Made by a program: the position numbers and the translations under genes. DNA of 64,000 nt from UBA4085 sp964556755 (GTDB taxonomy: Bacteria > Acidobacteriota > Aminicenantia > Aminicenantales > UBA4085): the NCBI GenBank assembly GCA_964556755.1, contig CAZKXI010000005.1, forward strand, positions 117,501 to 181,500, given 5' to 3'. Shown here piece after piece: positions 1-8,164 of this stretch; within the stretch, counting starts at the first letter, position 1, and each line of letters opens with the position of its first letter. The notes beneath the pieces are model-generated. The model was not told the DNA's origin, did not search any database, and saw only the letters and a program-made list of their open reading frames with translations.

Positions 1-176
1 ACGACCAGGGGCAGGAAGGGCTTGTCCTCGCGGGGCTCCTTCTTGGAGGTGGCGGCCACGAAGACGACGGTGTCGCCGTAGCGGACGAAGGCCGAGCCGT
101 CGGCCTGCCGGCCCATCTTGCCGAGCTCGATGGACAGGATCCGGCTTCCGATTTCCAGACTGAGAGTGTGAGACAT
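1..176 (-). CDS. pnp: Polyribonucleotide nucleotidyltransferase, N-terminal part
   Basis: Only the first 58 codons are present; the gene runs off the left edge. The reverse strand starts at an ATG (MSHTLSLEIG) and continues through GKMGRQADGSAFVRYGDT and a KEPRED stretch, the hallmark N-terminal first RNase PH-like domain of PNPase. PNPase is a phosphorolytic 3'-5' exoribonuclease of mRNA decay. It lies 17 bases downstream of rpsO on the same strand, the classic rpsO-pnp order of bacteria, so the two are probably co-transcribed. Identity is secure although the catalytic second core is outside the window. Confidence 0.93.
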   Translation of the reverse strand, partial: MSHTLSLEIGSRILSIELGKMGRQADGSAFVRYGDTVVFVAATSKKEPREDKPFLPLV

Positions 177-193
177 GGAATTTCCGCCGTCCG

Positions 194-460
194 TCACTTG
201 CGCAGGCCGAGCTTGCGGATGAGCTGCTCGTAGCGCTGGACGTCCTCTCTCTTGAGGTACCCGAGCAGCCTCTTGCGCTGGCCGACCAGCCTCATCAGGC
301 CGTTGCGGGAGCTGTGGTCCTTCTTGAAGGAGCCCAGGTGGCGCGTCAGCTGGCTGATGCGGTCGGACAGGAGGGCGATCTGGACTTCGGTGGACCCCGT
401 GTCTTGCGGGTGGCGCTTGTGGGCGCCGACGATGGTGCTTTTCTTTTCTTTGGTTAGCAC
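194..460 (-). CDS. rpsO: 30S ribosomal protein S15
   Basis: An 88-residue protein matching S15 along its length: HPQDTGSTEVQIALLSDRI, the KKDHSSRNGL segment and the C-terminal RYEQLIRKLGLRK. S15 binds the central domain of 16S rRNA early in 30S assembly. The frame extends upstream to an ATG at 514, but I chose the GTG at 460. An AAAGGAG ribosome-binding site lies 7 bases before it, it gives the normal S15 length (about 89), and a good promoter (486-514) puts transcription start near 479, downstream of the longer start. pnp follows directly. Confidence 0.96.
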   Translation of the reverse strand: MLTKEKKSTIVGAHKRHPQDTGSTEVQIALLSDRISQLTRHLGSFKKDHSSRNGLMRLVGQRKRLLGYLKREDVQRYEQLIRKLGLRK

Positions 461-485
461 GGTATTCTCCTTTAAATCGTTGATA

Positions 486-514
486 ATCCTAGCAGACAAA
501 GGAGTCCGTATCAA
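486..514 (-). promoter_or_regulatory. rpsO promoter with dyad over the -35
   Basis: On the minus strand TTGATA (514-509), a 17-base spacer and TAGGAT (491-486), preceded by TGC as an extended -10. A 26-base near-perfect dyad (501-526; arms GGAGTC and GACTCC around GTATC/GATAC, one C-C mismatch) covers the -35. On the minus strand the dyad is followed by TTTGTCT, so it may be the terminator of the upstream 53-residue gene, an operator, or both. Confidence 0.6.
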
Positions 515-558
515 GATACCGACTCCTCGACGGGAAGGTTAAGGGGGGCAAAGAAGGC

Positions 559-720
559 TTATTGGCCCAGCGTTTTCTTGCGCTGGACCAGGGTCTGGGC
601 GTACTTGGACTTCAGCCCGCCCTGGGCCGATTTCAGCTCGGCCAGCTTGGTCTCGATGTCGGCCGCCTTCATCTTGTTGATCTTCTTGTTCTTGGCGGCC
701 TTCGGTTTCTCATCAGCCAT
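559..720 (-). CDS. Small Lys-rich protein, 53 residues, unknown function
   Basis: A short reading frame, MADEKPKAAKNKKINKMKAA through a helical middle (ETKLAELKSAQ) to KKTLGQ. I do not recognise a family. It has a strong GGAAAG ribosome-binding site 6 bases before the ATG and a good promoter upstream (769-797), so it is probably real. It is very basic (about a quarter Lys/Arg) and mostly helical in appearance, next to rpsO and pnp, so an RNA- or ribosome-associated role is possible. The segment from MKAADIETKLAELK loosely recalls the start of ribosomal protein L29, but I would not call it that. Confidence 0.65.
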   Translation of the reverse strand: MADEKPKAAKNKKINKMKAADIETKLAELKSAQGGLKSKYAQTLVQRKKTLGQ

Positions 721-768
721 TTCGGTCTTTCCTTTGTTTGGAGTCTTGTCGATGTTTTATTCCGATAT

Positions 769-797
769 ATTCTAGCAGACTTTCCCGCCGACCGCAA
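769..797 (-). promoter_or_regulatory. Promoter of the 53-residue gene
   Basis: Minus strand TTGCGG (797-792), 17-base spacer, TAGAAT (774-769) with an extended TGC. The GTCTGCTAGAAT context is nearly the same as GTCTGCTAGGAT in the rpsO promoter, suggesting similar regulation of the two genes. Confidence 0.55.
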
Positions 798-821
798 ACG
801 ATTTAAGCCGGGAGTTTTGTC

Positions 822-851
822 TTGCCGGGCCGGGCGGGATTCGGTTATAGT
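822..851 (+). promoter_or_regulatory. Candidate waaA promoter
   Basis: TTGCCG (822-827), 18-base spacer, TATAGT (846-851). Predicted transcription start is about 858, only a few bases before the GTG at 861 chosen as the waaA start. Confidence 0.4.
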
Positions 852-860
852 CGGGTGGCC

Positions 861-2144
861 GTGTACGCCCTCTACTCGCTCCTCCTGCTGTTGGCCCTGG
901 CCGTCATATTCCCCGCCTACGCCATCAAGCTCCGGCTGAAGCGGGGTGAGCCGCTCCGCTTCGCCGAAAGGCTTGGCCATCGGCTGCCCAAGCCCGAGCC
1001 GGGCCGGCCCTTCCTCTGGATCCATGCCGTCTCGGTCGGGGAAGTGCTCTCCCTGCAGGGGCTGACGGCGGCTATCAAAGCCCGCCATCCCGAATGGACC
1101 CTGGGCGTCTCCGTGCTGACCGAATCGGGCTATCGGATGGCTTTGGACAAGCTTGGAGCCGACCAGGTCTTCTTCGTCCCCCTGGACTTCCGCTTCAGCC
1201 TCCGCCGGGTCCTCCGCCGCCTGGATCCATCCTGCCTGGTTCTGGCCGAGTCCGAGTTCTGGCCCCGCCTGCTGCGCGAGACGCGACGATGGGGCGTGCC
1301 CATCCTGCTCATCAACGGGCGCGTCTCGACCCGGACGGCGACCCGGATGAGGAAGATCCGCCCCCTGGTCCGCCGGGTCGTCGGGAACATCGGCCGCTTC
1401 CTCGTCCAAACCGAGAGAGACAAGGCCCGGCTGGTCGAGGCGGGTTTGGAGGCCGAGCGGATCGAGGTGGCCGGGAACCTGAAGTGCGAGGTCCGGCTGC
1501 CGACAGTGACGGTGGAGCAAGCCGCGGCGGCCCGGGCCGAGCTCGGCGTCTCGGAGGAGGAATCTGTCGTCGTGGCCGGATCGATCCATCCCGGAGAGGA
1601 GGGGGCGCTGCTCGATGCTCTTCTGGCGGCTCGCCGCGCGGGGCATCCCGCCCGCATGATCCTAGCCCCCCGCCATCCGGACAAGTTCGCGACTCTGGAG
1701 AAGGACCGGCCGGGGGACGGGCTCGTCTTTCAGCGGAAGTCCTCCTTCCGCCCCGGGGAGCCTTGGAACGTCCTCATCCTCGACACCATCGGCGAGCTGG
1801 CCCGCTCCTACGCCTTGGCCGACTCCGCGTTTATCGGCGGAAGCCTGATCCCTCGCGGGGGCCAGAACCTGCTCGAGCCGGCGTTCTATGGAAAGCCCGT
1901 CTTCTTCGGTCCCCACATGGACAATTTCGCCGCTCTGGCCGAGGCCTTTCTCCTTGATGGGGGAGCCCACACCGTGCGCACGGCGGAGGATCTGGAGGCG
2001 ATGTTCGCCTCGGCCGGGTCCGCCTCGGGCCGGGAGGCCGGCCGCAAGGCCCGGGCCACGCTCGAATCGCTGTCGGGGGCGACGGAGCGGACGCTCTTCG
2101 CCATCGAAGAGGAGATGGCCCATGGGCGCGGCGCGGCCGCCTAG
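861..2144 (+). CDS. waaA: 3-deoxy-D-manno-octulosonic acid (Kdo) transferase
   Basis: A 427-residue GT30-family enzyme that transfers Kdo from CMP-Kdo to lipid A precursor at the inner membrane. An N-terminal membrane anchor (YALYSLLLLLALAVIF) is followed by the conserved WIHAVSVGE motif; its Glu is residue 61 with this start, matching the catalytic Glu60 of the E. coli enzyme. Later come LAESEFWP, the INGRVS segment, the VAGSIHPGEE nucleotide-sugar region and GGSLIPRGGQNLLEP. I chose GTG 861 because of that alignment and the promoter just upstream; the frame is open to an ATG at 822, and GTG 855 is another option. The gene shows the cell makes Kdo-type lipopolysaccharide. It overlaps the next gene by 23 bases. 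Confidence 0.9.
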   Translation: MYALYSLLLLLALAVIFPAYAIKLRLKRGEPLRFAERLGHRLPKPEPGRPFLWIHAVSVGEVLSLQGLTAAIKARHPEWTLGVSVLTESGYRMALDKLGADQVFFVPLDFRFSLRRVLRRLDPSCLVLAESEFWPRLLRETRRWGVPILLINGRVSTRTATRMRKIRPLVRRVVGNIGRFLVQTERDKARLVEAGLEAERIEVAGNLKCEVRLPTVTVEQAAAARAELGVSEEESVVVAGSIHPGEEGALLDALLAARRAGHPARMILAPRHPDKFATLEKDRPGDGLVFQRKSSFRPGEPWNVLILDTIGELARSYALADSAFIGGSLIPRGGQNLLEPAFYGKPVFFGPHMDNFAALAEAFLLDGGAHTVRTAEDLEAMFASAGSASGREAGRKARATLESLSGATERTLFAIEEEMAHGRGAAA

Positions 2145-2985
2145 AAGATTTCCGCCCCTCCTGTCCCTCCTGCTCGTCTTAGCCGCGCTCGCGGGGCCTT
2201 TCGCTTCCCCCTTGGATGCCGGCCGGGCGGCGGCGTCCCTGAACCCTTCCTCCTATCGCCTTGATGAGGGACTTCTCCGGCGTTTCACCCTCGATGTCGG
2301 CGCCGTCATCAAGGCTCCGGCCGGCTGGAAGGGGAGCGACTGGGCCGGCTTCGGACTGGCTTCGGCCGCCTCGCTGGCCGTCCTGGTCTGGGACGACGGC
2401 CTCTACACCTTTGTCCAGGACCGCAAGACGCCTCTCTCCCGAGATGCCTTTCCCCTCATCACCCGGGCCGGTGACGGCGGCTATGTGGCCGCCGCCCTCG
2501 GACTCTTGTATCTCGGCGGGGAAGCCTTCAACAGCGCTTCGCTGCGCCGAACCGCTTTCCTCAGCCTGGAAAGCTTCGCCGCCTCCGGCCTCATCGTCCT
2601 GGCCATCAAAACGGTGGTCGGGCGGGCTCGCCCGTACGCCGATGAGGGCCCCTCTTCCTTCCATCCTTTCAGCTTCACCGGCCGCAACGCCTCGTTCGTC
2701 TCGGGCCACTCCGCCTCCGCCTTCGCCGTCGCGGCAGTCATTGCGGAGACCTCGCGGAGCGTCCTGGTCGACGTCCTGTCCTACGGCTTGGCCGGATTGG
2801 TCGCCGTCTCGCGCGTCCACGAGAGCAAGCACTGGCCTTCCGACGTCGTGGCCGGCTCGCTGCTTGGGCTTTTTGTCGGCTGGAAGATCGCCGACCTGGA
2901 CGAGAAGCGCGAGGGAGGGGGCGCCCGTTTGGCCTGGACGGCATCCGCCGGCCCCTCCGGCGTGGGGCTGAGCCTGCGATTCTGA
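2122..2985 (+). CDS. PAP2-superfamily membrane-associated phosphatase
   Basis: A 287-residue protein with an N-terminal signal or anchor (LLSLLLVLAALAGPF) and the three-part PAP2 acid phosphatase signature: KTVVGRARP (163-171), SGHS (194-197) and SRVHESKHWPSD (230-241, catalytic His237). PAP2 enzymes dephosphorylate lipid phosphates such as undecaprenyl diphosphate or phosphatidic acid on the periplasmic side; this substrate cannot be read from sequence. The ATG at 2122 overlaps waaA and has AGAGGAG 7 bases upstream, so it is translated from the waaA message. The pairing suggests envelope lipid metabolism, for example lipid A or polyprenyl phosphate processing. Confidence 0.86.
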   Translation: MGAARPPRRFPPLLSLLLVLAALAGPFASPLDAGRAAASLNPSSYRLDEGLLRRFTLDVGAVIKAPAGWKGSDWAGFGLASAASLAVLVWDDGLYTFVQDRKTPLSRDAFPLITRAGDGGYVAAALGLLYLGGEAFNSASLRRTAFLSLESFAASGLIVLAIKTVVGRARPYADEGPSSFHPFSFTGRNASFVSGHSASAFAVAAVIAETSRSVLVDVLSYGLAGLVAVSRVHESKHWPSDVVAGSLLGLFVGWKIADLDEKREGGGARLAWTASAGPSGVGLSLRF

Positions 2986-3011
2986 TTCCGGATTCCGGGC
3001 GACTTTTTACA

Positions 3012-3355
3012 GGGTTCTTCGCCAATTTCCGGGAAGTATAAGCGGTTCGGGGTACACCGTCGGGGGCGACGGAGCCATAGGCCGTGATCGGATCGTAATG
3101 GATCAACTGCCTCGGGGGGATAAAAACGGCCTATGGTCGGCCAACGGCGGAGAAGCGCCGGTTGAGCCCTGTCGGTTGCCCCTCGATGGAGAGCTCCTAA
3201 CACGATCGAGCCGGGACTGAATGGCCCCATCTATACGCCGGCGAAGGCTCAACCAAGCCGTCCTCGCGGAGACAGATGAAGCATCCGTCTCGACGAGGGC
3301 TGCGCAAGCTCCGCCGGGCCGACACCCCGAACCGCTCTTCCCGGAATGGGGCGAT
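3012..3355 (+). repeat. Palindromic intergenic element, copy A
   Basis: This fills the gap between the PAP2 and D-aminoacylase genes; no gene was found in it. The ends form imperfect inverted repeats: the left arm (3012-3056) has CCGGGAAG then CGGTTCGGGGT, and the right arm (3321-3355) is its inverse. Inside are a 10-bp perfect stem (CCATAGGCCG 3075-3084 with 3127-3136), a 9-bp perfect stem (GGTTGAGCC 3160-3168 with 3246-3254) and a CCTCG...CGAGG hairpin (3262-3298). The core around GGCCAACGGCGG (3139-3150) is shared, inverted, with 23.8-24.0 kb and partly with 21.4 kb. It could be a MITE-like element or a structured RNA. Confidence 0.75.
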
Positions 3356-3427
3356 GAGTCTTTTATTGAGGCCCCGCCTGGCCTCTGCTATCATGGCCGG
3401 GAAACCGGATTCGCCAAGGAGGCGCCC

Positions 3428-5131
3428 ATGTCCCGCCCCATCAGCCGCCGTCAATTCCTCAGCCGCACCGGAACCGCCGCGGCCGCCGCCACCCTGGCCG
3501 GCGCCGGCCCGCTTCTGCAAGGCTGCGCGGCCGGAAAGAAGTACGATCTCGTCATCGCCGGAGGGCTGGTCTACGACGGCTTGGGCGGCGCTCCGGTTAC
3601 GGCCGACATCGGCATCGTGGGCCGGGCCATCAAGGACATCGGCCGCATCCCCGCCTCCCGCGGCCGGTCGGCGGTCGAGGCGCGCGGGCTGGCCGTCTGT
3701 CCCGGCTTCATCGATGTCCACGACCACTCCGACTACGGCCTCCTGGCCGATCCCAAGGCCGACAGCGCGGTCCGCCAGGGCGTGACGACCCTGATCAGCG
3801 GGCAATGCGGCTCGGCGCCCTTCCCCTTGGCCGAGGCGGTCTTGGAGGAGGTCAGGTCCAACGCCAAATCGCAGCTGGGCGTCGACGTCGACTGGCGCGA
3901 TCTGAAAGGCTTTCTAGCCCGGCTGGAGAGCGGCGGCATGGCCGTCAACTACGCCACCCTGTCGGGCCACGGCTCGCTGCGCGGCGCGGCCATGGGCTTC
4001 AACGAAGGGGCCCCGACGCCGGAGCAGATGGAGAAGATGAAGGCGCTCCTGGCCGAGGAGATGGAAGCCGGATCGCTGGGGCTTTCGACCGGATTGGAAT
4101 ACACTCCCAGCGGCTTCGCCGCCGCCGAGGAGATCGCCGCGCTGGCCCGGGTCGTGGCCCCCAAGGGCGGCATCTACGCCACCCATATGCGGGACGAGGG
4201 CGACAAGGTCATCGAAGCGATCGAGGAAGCCTTGGCCGCGGCCCGCGCGTCCGGAGCCGCGCTTCAGATCTCCCACTTGAAGGTCGCCTTCCCGCGCAAC
4301 TGGGGCAAGCTGGACGAGGCCCTGGCCCGCATCGAAGCGGCTCGGGCCGAAGGGCTGGACGTGACGGCCGACCGCTACCCCTACATCGCCGGATCGACCG
4401 GCCTGGACATCAACTTCCCGGCCTGGGCCCGCCAGGGGACCACGGACGAGTTCCTGGCCCGGTTGAAGGACCCGGCCCAGGACAAGGCCCTGCGAGCCTA
4501 TGTCGCCGAGCGCGAGGCCAAGCTCGGCTCGTGGGACAAGGTCGTCATCTCCGGCGTCTTCGAGGAGAAGAACAAGGGCTATGAGGGCCTGGACGTGCTG
4601 GAGGCCTCGCGCCGGGCCGGCAAGCCGGCCTACGAGTTCATGCGCGACCTGATCGTCGAGGAGCGCGACAACGTCGACACCGTCATCTTCATGATGACCG
4701 AGGACAACCTCCGCCGCATCCTGGCCAAGCCCTATGTCATGATCGGGGCCGACAGCTCCGTCCGTTCGACGGAGGGCCCGCTTTCCAAGGGCAAGCCGCA
4801 TCCGCGCTGCTTCGGCAGCTTCGTCCGCGTCCTGGGCAAGTATGTCCGGGACGATAAGGTCCTGACCTTGGAGGAGGCCATCCGCAAGATGACCTCGGCG
4901 CCCGCGGCCAAGCTCAAGCTCGCGGGCCGCGGCGTGATCCAGGCGGGCGCTCAGGCCGACCTGGTCGTCTTCGATCCCGCGACCGTGGCGGATCGGGCGA
5001 CTTGGAAGGAGCCGCACCGGTATCCCGCTGGTGTCCCCCATGTCCTGGTCAATGGCCAGCCGGTGATTACGAGAGGCGAGCACACCGGCGCCAAGCCGGG
5101 GCGCGTCCTGCGGAAAGGCTCGGCGGCGTGA
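3428..5131 (+). CDS. N-acyl-D-amino-acid deacylase (D-aminoacylase) family, Tat lipoprotein
   Basis: A 567-residue amidohydrolase. The N-terminus has a twin-arginine motif (SRRQFL) and an LQGC lipobox with Cys33, so it is probably exported folded and lipid-anchored. The catalytic domain shows DVHDHSDYG (His98, His100 metal ligands), ATHMRDEGD, QISHLK, ADRYPYIAGSTGL and GADSS, typical of D-aminoacylases that release D-amino acids from N-acyl derivatives. Substrate specificity is not certain. The ATG at 3428 has AAGGAGG 5 bases upstream; the longer open frame runs into the upstream repeat. It shares four bases with the M23 peptidase gene, so both may work on envelope peptides. Confidence 0.87.
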   Translation: MSRPISRRQFLSRTGTAAAAATLAGAGPLLQGCAAGKKYDLVIAGGLVYDGLGGAPVTADIGIVGRAIKDIGRIPASRGRSAVEARGLAVCPGFIDVHDHSDYGLLADPKADSAVRQGVTTLISGQCGSAPFPLAEAVLEEVRSNAKSQLGVDVDWRDLKGFLARLESGGMAVNYATLSGHGSLRGAAMGFNEGAPTPEQMEKMKALLAEEMEAGSLGLSTGLEYTPSGFAAAEEIAALARVVAPKGGIYATHMRDEGDKVIEAIEEALAAARASGAALQISHLKVAFPRNWGKLDEALARIEAARAEGLDVTADRYPYIAGSTGLDINFPAWARQGTTDEFLARLKDPAQDKALRAYVAEREAKLGSWDKVVISGVFEEKNKGYEGLDVLEASRRAGKPAYEFMRDLIVEERDNVDTVIFMMTEDNLRRILAKPYVMIGADSSVRSTEGPLSKGKPHPRCFGSFVRVLGKYVRDDKVLTLEEAIRKMTSAPAAKLKLAGRGVIQAGAQADLVVFDPATVADRATWKEPHRYPAGVPHVLVNGQPVITRGEHTGAKPGRVLRKGSAA

Positions 5132-6123
5132 GGAGCGGGCTCGCAAGCCGGTGCGTGAGCTGGCGGCTAGCCGCGGCTGCCGCGGCCTGGTCGGCCGTGA
5201 TTCTCCTGTCCGCGGCCCCGGTTCTGCCGGGGCAGGGGACAACGAGGCAGATAGCGGCGGCCAAGAGCGCCGAAGCCGCATCGGCATCATCCGGCCTCGT
5301 CCTCCTCGAGCCGGCCGGCGCGCCCTTCATCCTGGCCCTTCGGGCCCTGGATCCCGGCGAGGCCATTCTGGTCCGCTTGAAGAACGACTCGCCCTTCCGG
5401 CGGGTTGCCGTCAGCCTCGGCTCCTCGACCCGCGTCCTGGAAGCGGCGGAGGGCGATTCGGCGGGCTCGCCGGCGACCCTGTTGGGCATCGATCTGGGAG
5501 TCCAGCCGGGGGATCTGCCGCTAAAGGCCAAGGGCTGGCGTCCCGATGGATCGGAGTCGTCCTTCGAATGGCCCCTGACCATCGGGCGCAAGGAATTCCC
5601 TCAGACCCGGCTCCAGGTGGCTCCGGCCATGACCCATCCGCCGGCCGCGCTGCTGGAGACCATCCGCCGCGAATCGGCGCTGGTGGCCGAGATCCTGGGC
5701 CGCGTCTCCGCCGAGTGGCTGGCCGAGGGGGCTTTCCAGTCGCCCCTTCCGGACTTCAAGCCCTTTCCCAACTTCGGCCAGCAGCGGATCTATAACAAGG
5801 CCGTTGCCTCGGTCCACTCCGGGGTCGACATCGCCGCCCCGCGGGGGACGAAGGCGACGGCGCCGAATGCGGGGCGGATCGTCCTGGCCAACAAGCTCTA
5901 CTACTCCGGTTGGACGGTTATCATCGACCACGGGCAGGGCGTGTTCACCTACTGTTGCCATTTCGACAAGGTGCTGGTTAAGCGGAACGACACGGTCAAG
6001 AAAGGCCAGGTCATCGCCGAAGTGGGCAGCACCGGGCGCTCGACCGGGCCTCACCTGCACTGGAGCGCCCGGATCCTCGCGGCCCGCGTCGATCCCTTCT
6101 CGCTCGCGGCCCTGCCGCTCTAA
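5128..6123 (+). CDS. M23-family metallopeptidase, secreted
   Basis: A 331-residue protein with an N-terminal hydrophobic signal (AAAAAAWSAVILLSAA). An all-beta N-terminal region precedes a C-terminal LytM-type domain. The zinc site is visible: HSGVD (His about 230, Asp about 234) and HLH (about 309-311). M23 enzymes cut peptidoglycan cross-bridges or other Gly-rich peptides in the periplasm. The GTG start overlaps the TGA of the D-aminoacylase gene, so translation is coupled. An unusual Cys pair (TYCCHF) lies where family members usually have a single residue before the conserved His. The stop overlaps the convergent exonuclease gene by four bases. Confidence 0.88.
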   Translation: MRSGLASRCVSWRLAAAAAAWSAVILLSAAPVLPGQGTTRQIAAAKSAEAASASSGLVLLEPAGAPFILALRALDPGEAILVRLKNDSPFRRVAVSLGSSTRVLEAAEGDSAGSPATLLGIDLGVQPGDLPLKAKGWRPDGSESSFEWPLTIGRKEFPQTRLQVAPAMTHPPAALLETIRRESALVAEILGRVSAEWLAEGAFQSPLPDFKPFPNFGQQRIYNKAVASVHSGVDIAAPRGTKATAPNAGRIVLANKLYYSGWTVIIDHGQGVFTYCCHFDKVLVKRNDTVKKGQVIAEVGSTGRSTGPHLHWSARILAARVDPFSLAALPL

Positions 6124-6875
6124 TCCAGCTCGATCCCGACCGGGCAGTGGTCCGAGCCGGGGATTTCGGCCCGAATGAAGGCCGCCTTCAGGCGCGGCCG
6201 CAGGGCCTTGGAGATCAGGACGTAGTCGATGCGCCAGCCCACGTTCCGGGCCCGGACCCCGCGCATCGGGCTCCACCAGGTGTAGTGGCCGCCGCCCGGC
6301 TCAAACTCGCGGAAGGTGTCCAGGAATCCCTTGCCGAGGAAGGCCTCGAAGCCGGCCCTCTCCTCGACCGTGAAGCCGTGCGTCCCCTCGTTGGCCTTGG
6401 GGTGGGCCAGGTCGATCTCCCGGTGGGCCACGTTGAAGTCGCCGCAGAAGACGACCGGCTTGCGCCGCTCCAGCTTCTTGAGAAACCGCAGGAAGACCTC
6501 GTCCCAGCGCTGCCGGAACGGCAGACGGGTCAGCTCGCGCTGGGAGTTGGGGACGTAGGCGTTGACCAGGAAGAAGTCGGCGTACTCGGCCGTCAGGACG
6601 CGGCCTTCGGCGTCGAACTCCTCCGCCCCGAGCCCGTGACGGATGCCGAGAGGGGCCGGCTTCGTGAGGATGACCGTCCCGGCATAGCCCTTCCGGAGGG
6701 CCGGGTTCCAGTGGGCCGCGTAAGAGCCCGCCCAGGCCTCGTCGACGTCGTGCGGCTCGGCCCGGGTTTCCTGGAGGCAGAGGATGTCGGGATCATCCGC
6801 GGCCAGGTAAGCCCGCAAGTCCCCGCGCCGCAGGACGGCCCGCAGGCCGTTGACGTTCCAGGAGGCGATCTTCAC
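6120..6875 (-). CDS. xth: Exodeoxyribonuclease III (AP endonuclease)
   Basis: A 251-residue endonuclease/exonuclease/phosphatase-fold enzyme. It begins VKIASWNVNGLRA, followed by DILCLQETRAEP (metal-binding Glu), VNAYVPNS, FCGDFNVAH (catalytic Asp/Asn), WRIDYVL and the terminal SDHCPVGIEL His motif. It cleaves at abasic sites and degrades duplex DNA 3'-5' in base excision repair. The frame extends far upstream inside the amidohydrolase gene; I chose the GTG at 6875 because the protein starts there exactly as in the family. It begins 11 bases after the amidohydrolase stop, so it is likely the last gene of that operon. Confidence 0.93.
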   Translation of the reverse strand: MKIASWNVNGLRAVLRRGDLRAYLAADDPDILCLQETRAEPHDVDEAWAGSYAAHWNPALRKGYAGTVILTKPAPLGIRHGLGAEEFDAEGRVLTAEYADFFLVNAYVPNSQRELTRLPFRQRWDEVFLRFLKKLERRKPVVFCGDFNVAHREIDLAHPKANEGTHGFTVEERAGFEAFLGKGFLDTFREFEPGGGHYTWWSPMRGVRARNVGWRIDYVLISKALRPRLKAAFIRAEIPGSDHCPVGIELD

Positions 6876-6886
6876 GGGCCGGCCCG

Positions 6887-8164
6887 CTAGCGCTGGCGGG
6901 TCATCCTTTCCTCGACGATGGCCTTGTACTTGTCGCGCAAGCGGGTCTGGGCGCTTTCCAAGGGTATCTCCCGGCCGGCGATGAAGACCCGCTTGATCTT
7001 CGACGAGGCCTGGATGATCGGCTTGGTGCAGATGACGATGTCGGCCGACTTGCCCGGCTCGAGGGAGCCGATCCGGTCGTCGAGGCCGAAGATCTTGGCC
7101 GGGTGGAGGGTGATGGCCTTGACGGCCTCCTCCTCCGGCAGGCCGTAGGCGACCGACAGCGAGGCCGGCACCGGCAGCCTCCGGACATTGCTGCCTCCCT
7201 GGCCGGCGGATTCGCTCAAGGCGAGCAGTATCTTCTTCTCGGCCAGCACGGCCGCCGTGTGGTAGTTGAGGTCGGCCGGCTGCCAGCGGTCGGGCAGGGC
7301 GTTGGTCCCGGCCCAGATGACCGGAATCCCGCGGGCGGCGATCTCGTCGGCGTACTTGAGAACCTCGTTGGAGGCCGTGAACAGGATGCCCTTGATCTTG
7401 AAGTCGGCCATGAGCCGCAGGGCGATGCGGATCGGGACGCCGCCCTGGGCCACGAAGACGACCGGCCGGCCGCCGTCCAGGACGGCGGCCAAAGCCTCCA
7501 TCTCGGGGTCGCGGGCGGAATCGCCGGACTTCTTCTTGGCCGCGAAGGCGCGCGCTTTCTCCAGCTTGTCGGTGAAGAAGCGGCTGACGCCTTCCAGAGT
7601 CGAGGGGTAGGCGTTGGACTGACGGGCCGAGGTGTTGAAGACCAGGGCCACATCGCGCCGCAGGACCATCTCCTCGGGCAGGTTGCCGTCGAGATGGAGG
7701 GCCATGACCCGGCCGTTGATCAGGCGGGCGGTTCCCGCCGCCGTCAGGACCGAAGTCACGCCGTCCACGCGCGCCACCGGGATCGTCTCGTCCTCCGGGT
7801 TGAGGGCTTCGAACGGATCCAGGTAGGGAGTGGACAGCCCGATCTCGTTCGTGTCGCTGCCTGCTCCGGGGTAGCCGGTCAAGCCGAGGGCCGTCAGCGG
7901 GGCGACCATCCCGGGGTAGACGAAGAGGCCGGAGGCGTCGACGACTCGGGCCCGGGCCGGGACGGAGACCCTCGTCCCGAGCGCGGTGATCTTGCCTTTC
8001 TCGATGACCAGGCTGCCGCCGGGGATGGAAGGTCCCGAGACGGGGACGATCGTCCCGCCCTTGATGACTACGGCCTCCTGGGCCGCGGCGGGGGAGACGG
8101 AGGCGGCGAGAAGGGCGATAGCCCAGACGGCAAGGAGGGAGATACGGAAAGCAGGGCGATTCAT
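6887..8164 (-). CDS. Amidohydrolase-like protein lacking the HxH metal motif
   Basis: A 425-residue secreted protein with signal peptide (ISLLAVWAIALLAASVSPAAAQ) and the amidohydrolase scaffold: an N-terminal beta domain (VVIKGGTIVPVSG), the barrel, and the C-terminal AITLHPAKIFGLDDRIGSLE/GKSADIVI return segment. The strand that normally ends in PGLIDxHxH reads YPGMVAPLTALGL, so both first-strand metal His residues are absent. It may be catalytically dead, use another metal arrangement, or act as a partner. Its ATG overlaps the stop of the upstream, intact amidohydrolase by four bases, so equal expression and a heteromeric complex are plausible. Confidence 0.82.
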   Translation of the reverse strand: MNRPAFRISLLAVWAIALLAASVSPAAAQEAVVIKGGTIVPVSGPSIPGGSLVIEKGKITALGTRVSVPARARVVDASGLFVYPGMVAPLTALGLTGYPGAGSDTNEIGLSTPYLDPFEALNPEDETIPVARVDGVTSVLTAAGTARLINGRVMALHLDGNLPEEMVLRRDVALVFNTSARQSNAYPSTLEGVSRFFTDKLEKARAFAAKKKSGDSARDPEMEALAAVLDGGRPVVFVAQGGVPIRIALRLMADFKIKGILFTASNEVLKYADEIAARGIPVIWAGTNALPDRWQPADLNYHTAAVLAEKKILLALSESAGQGGSNVRRLPVPASLSVAYGLPEEEAVKAITLHPAKIFGLDDRIGSLEPGKSADIVICTKPIIQASSKIKRVFIAGREIPLESAQTRLRDKYKAIVEERMTRQR

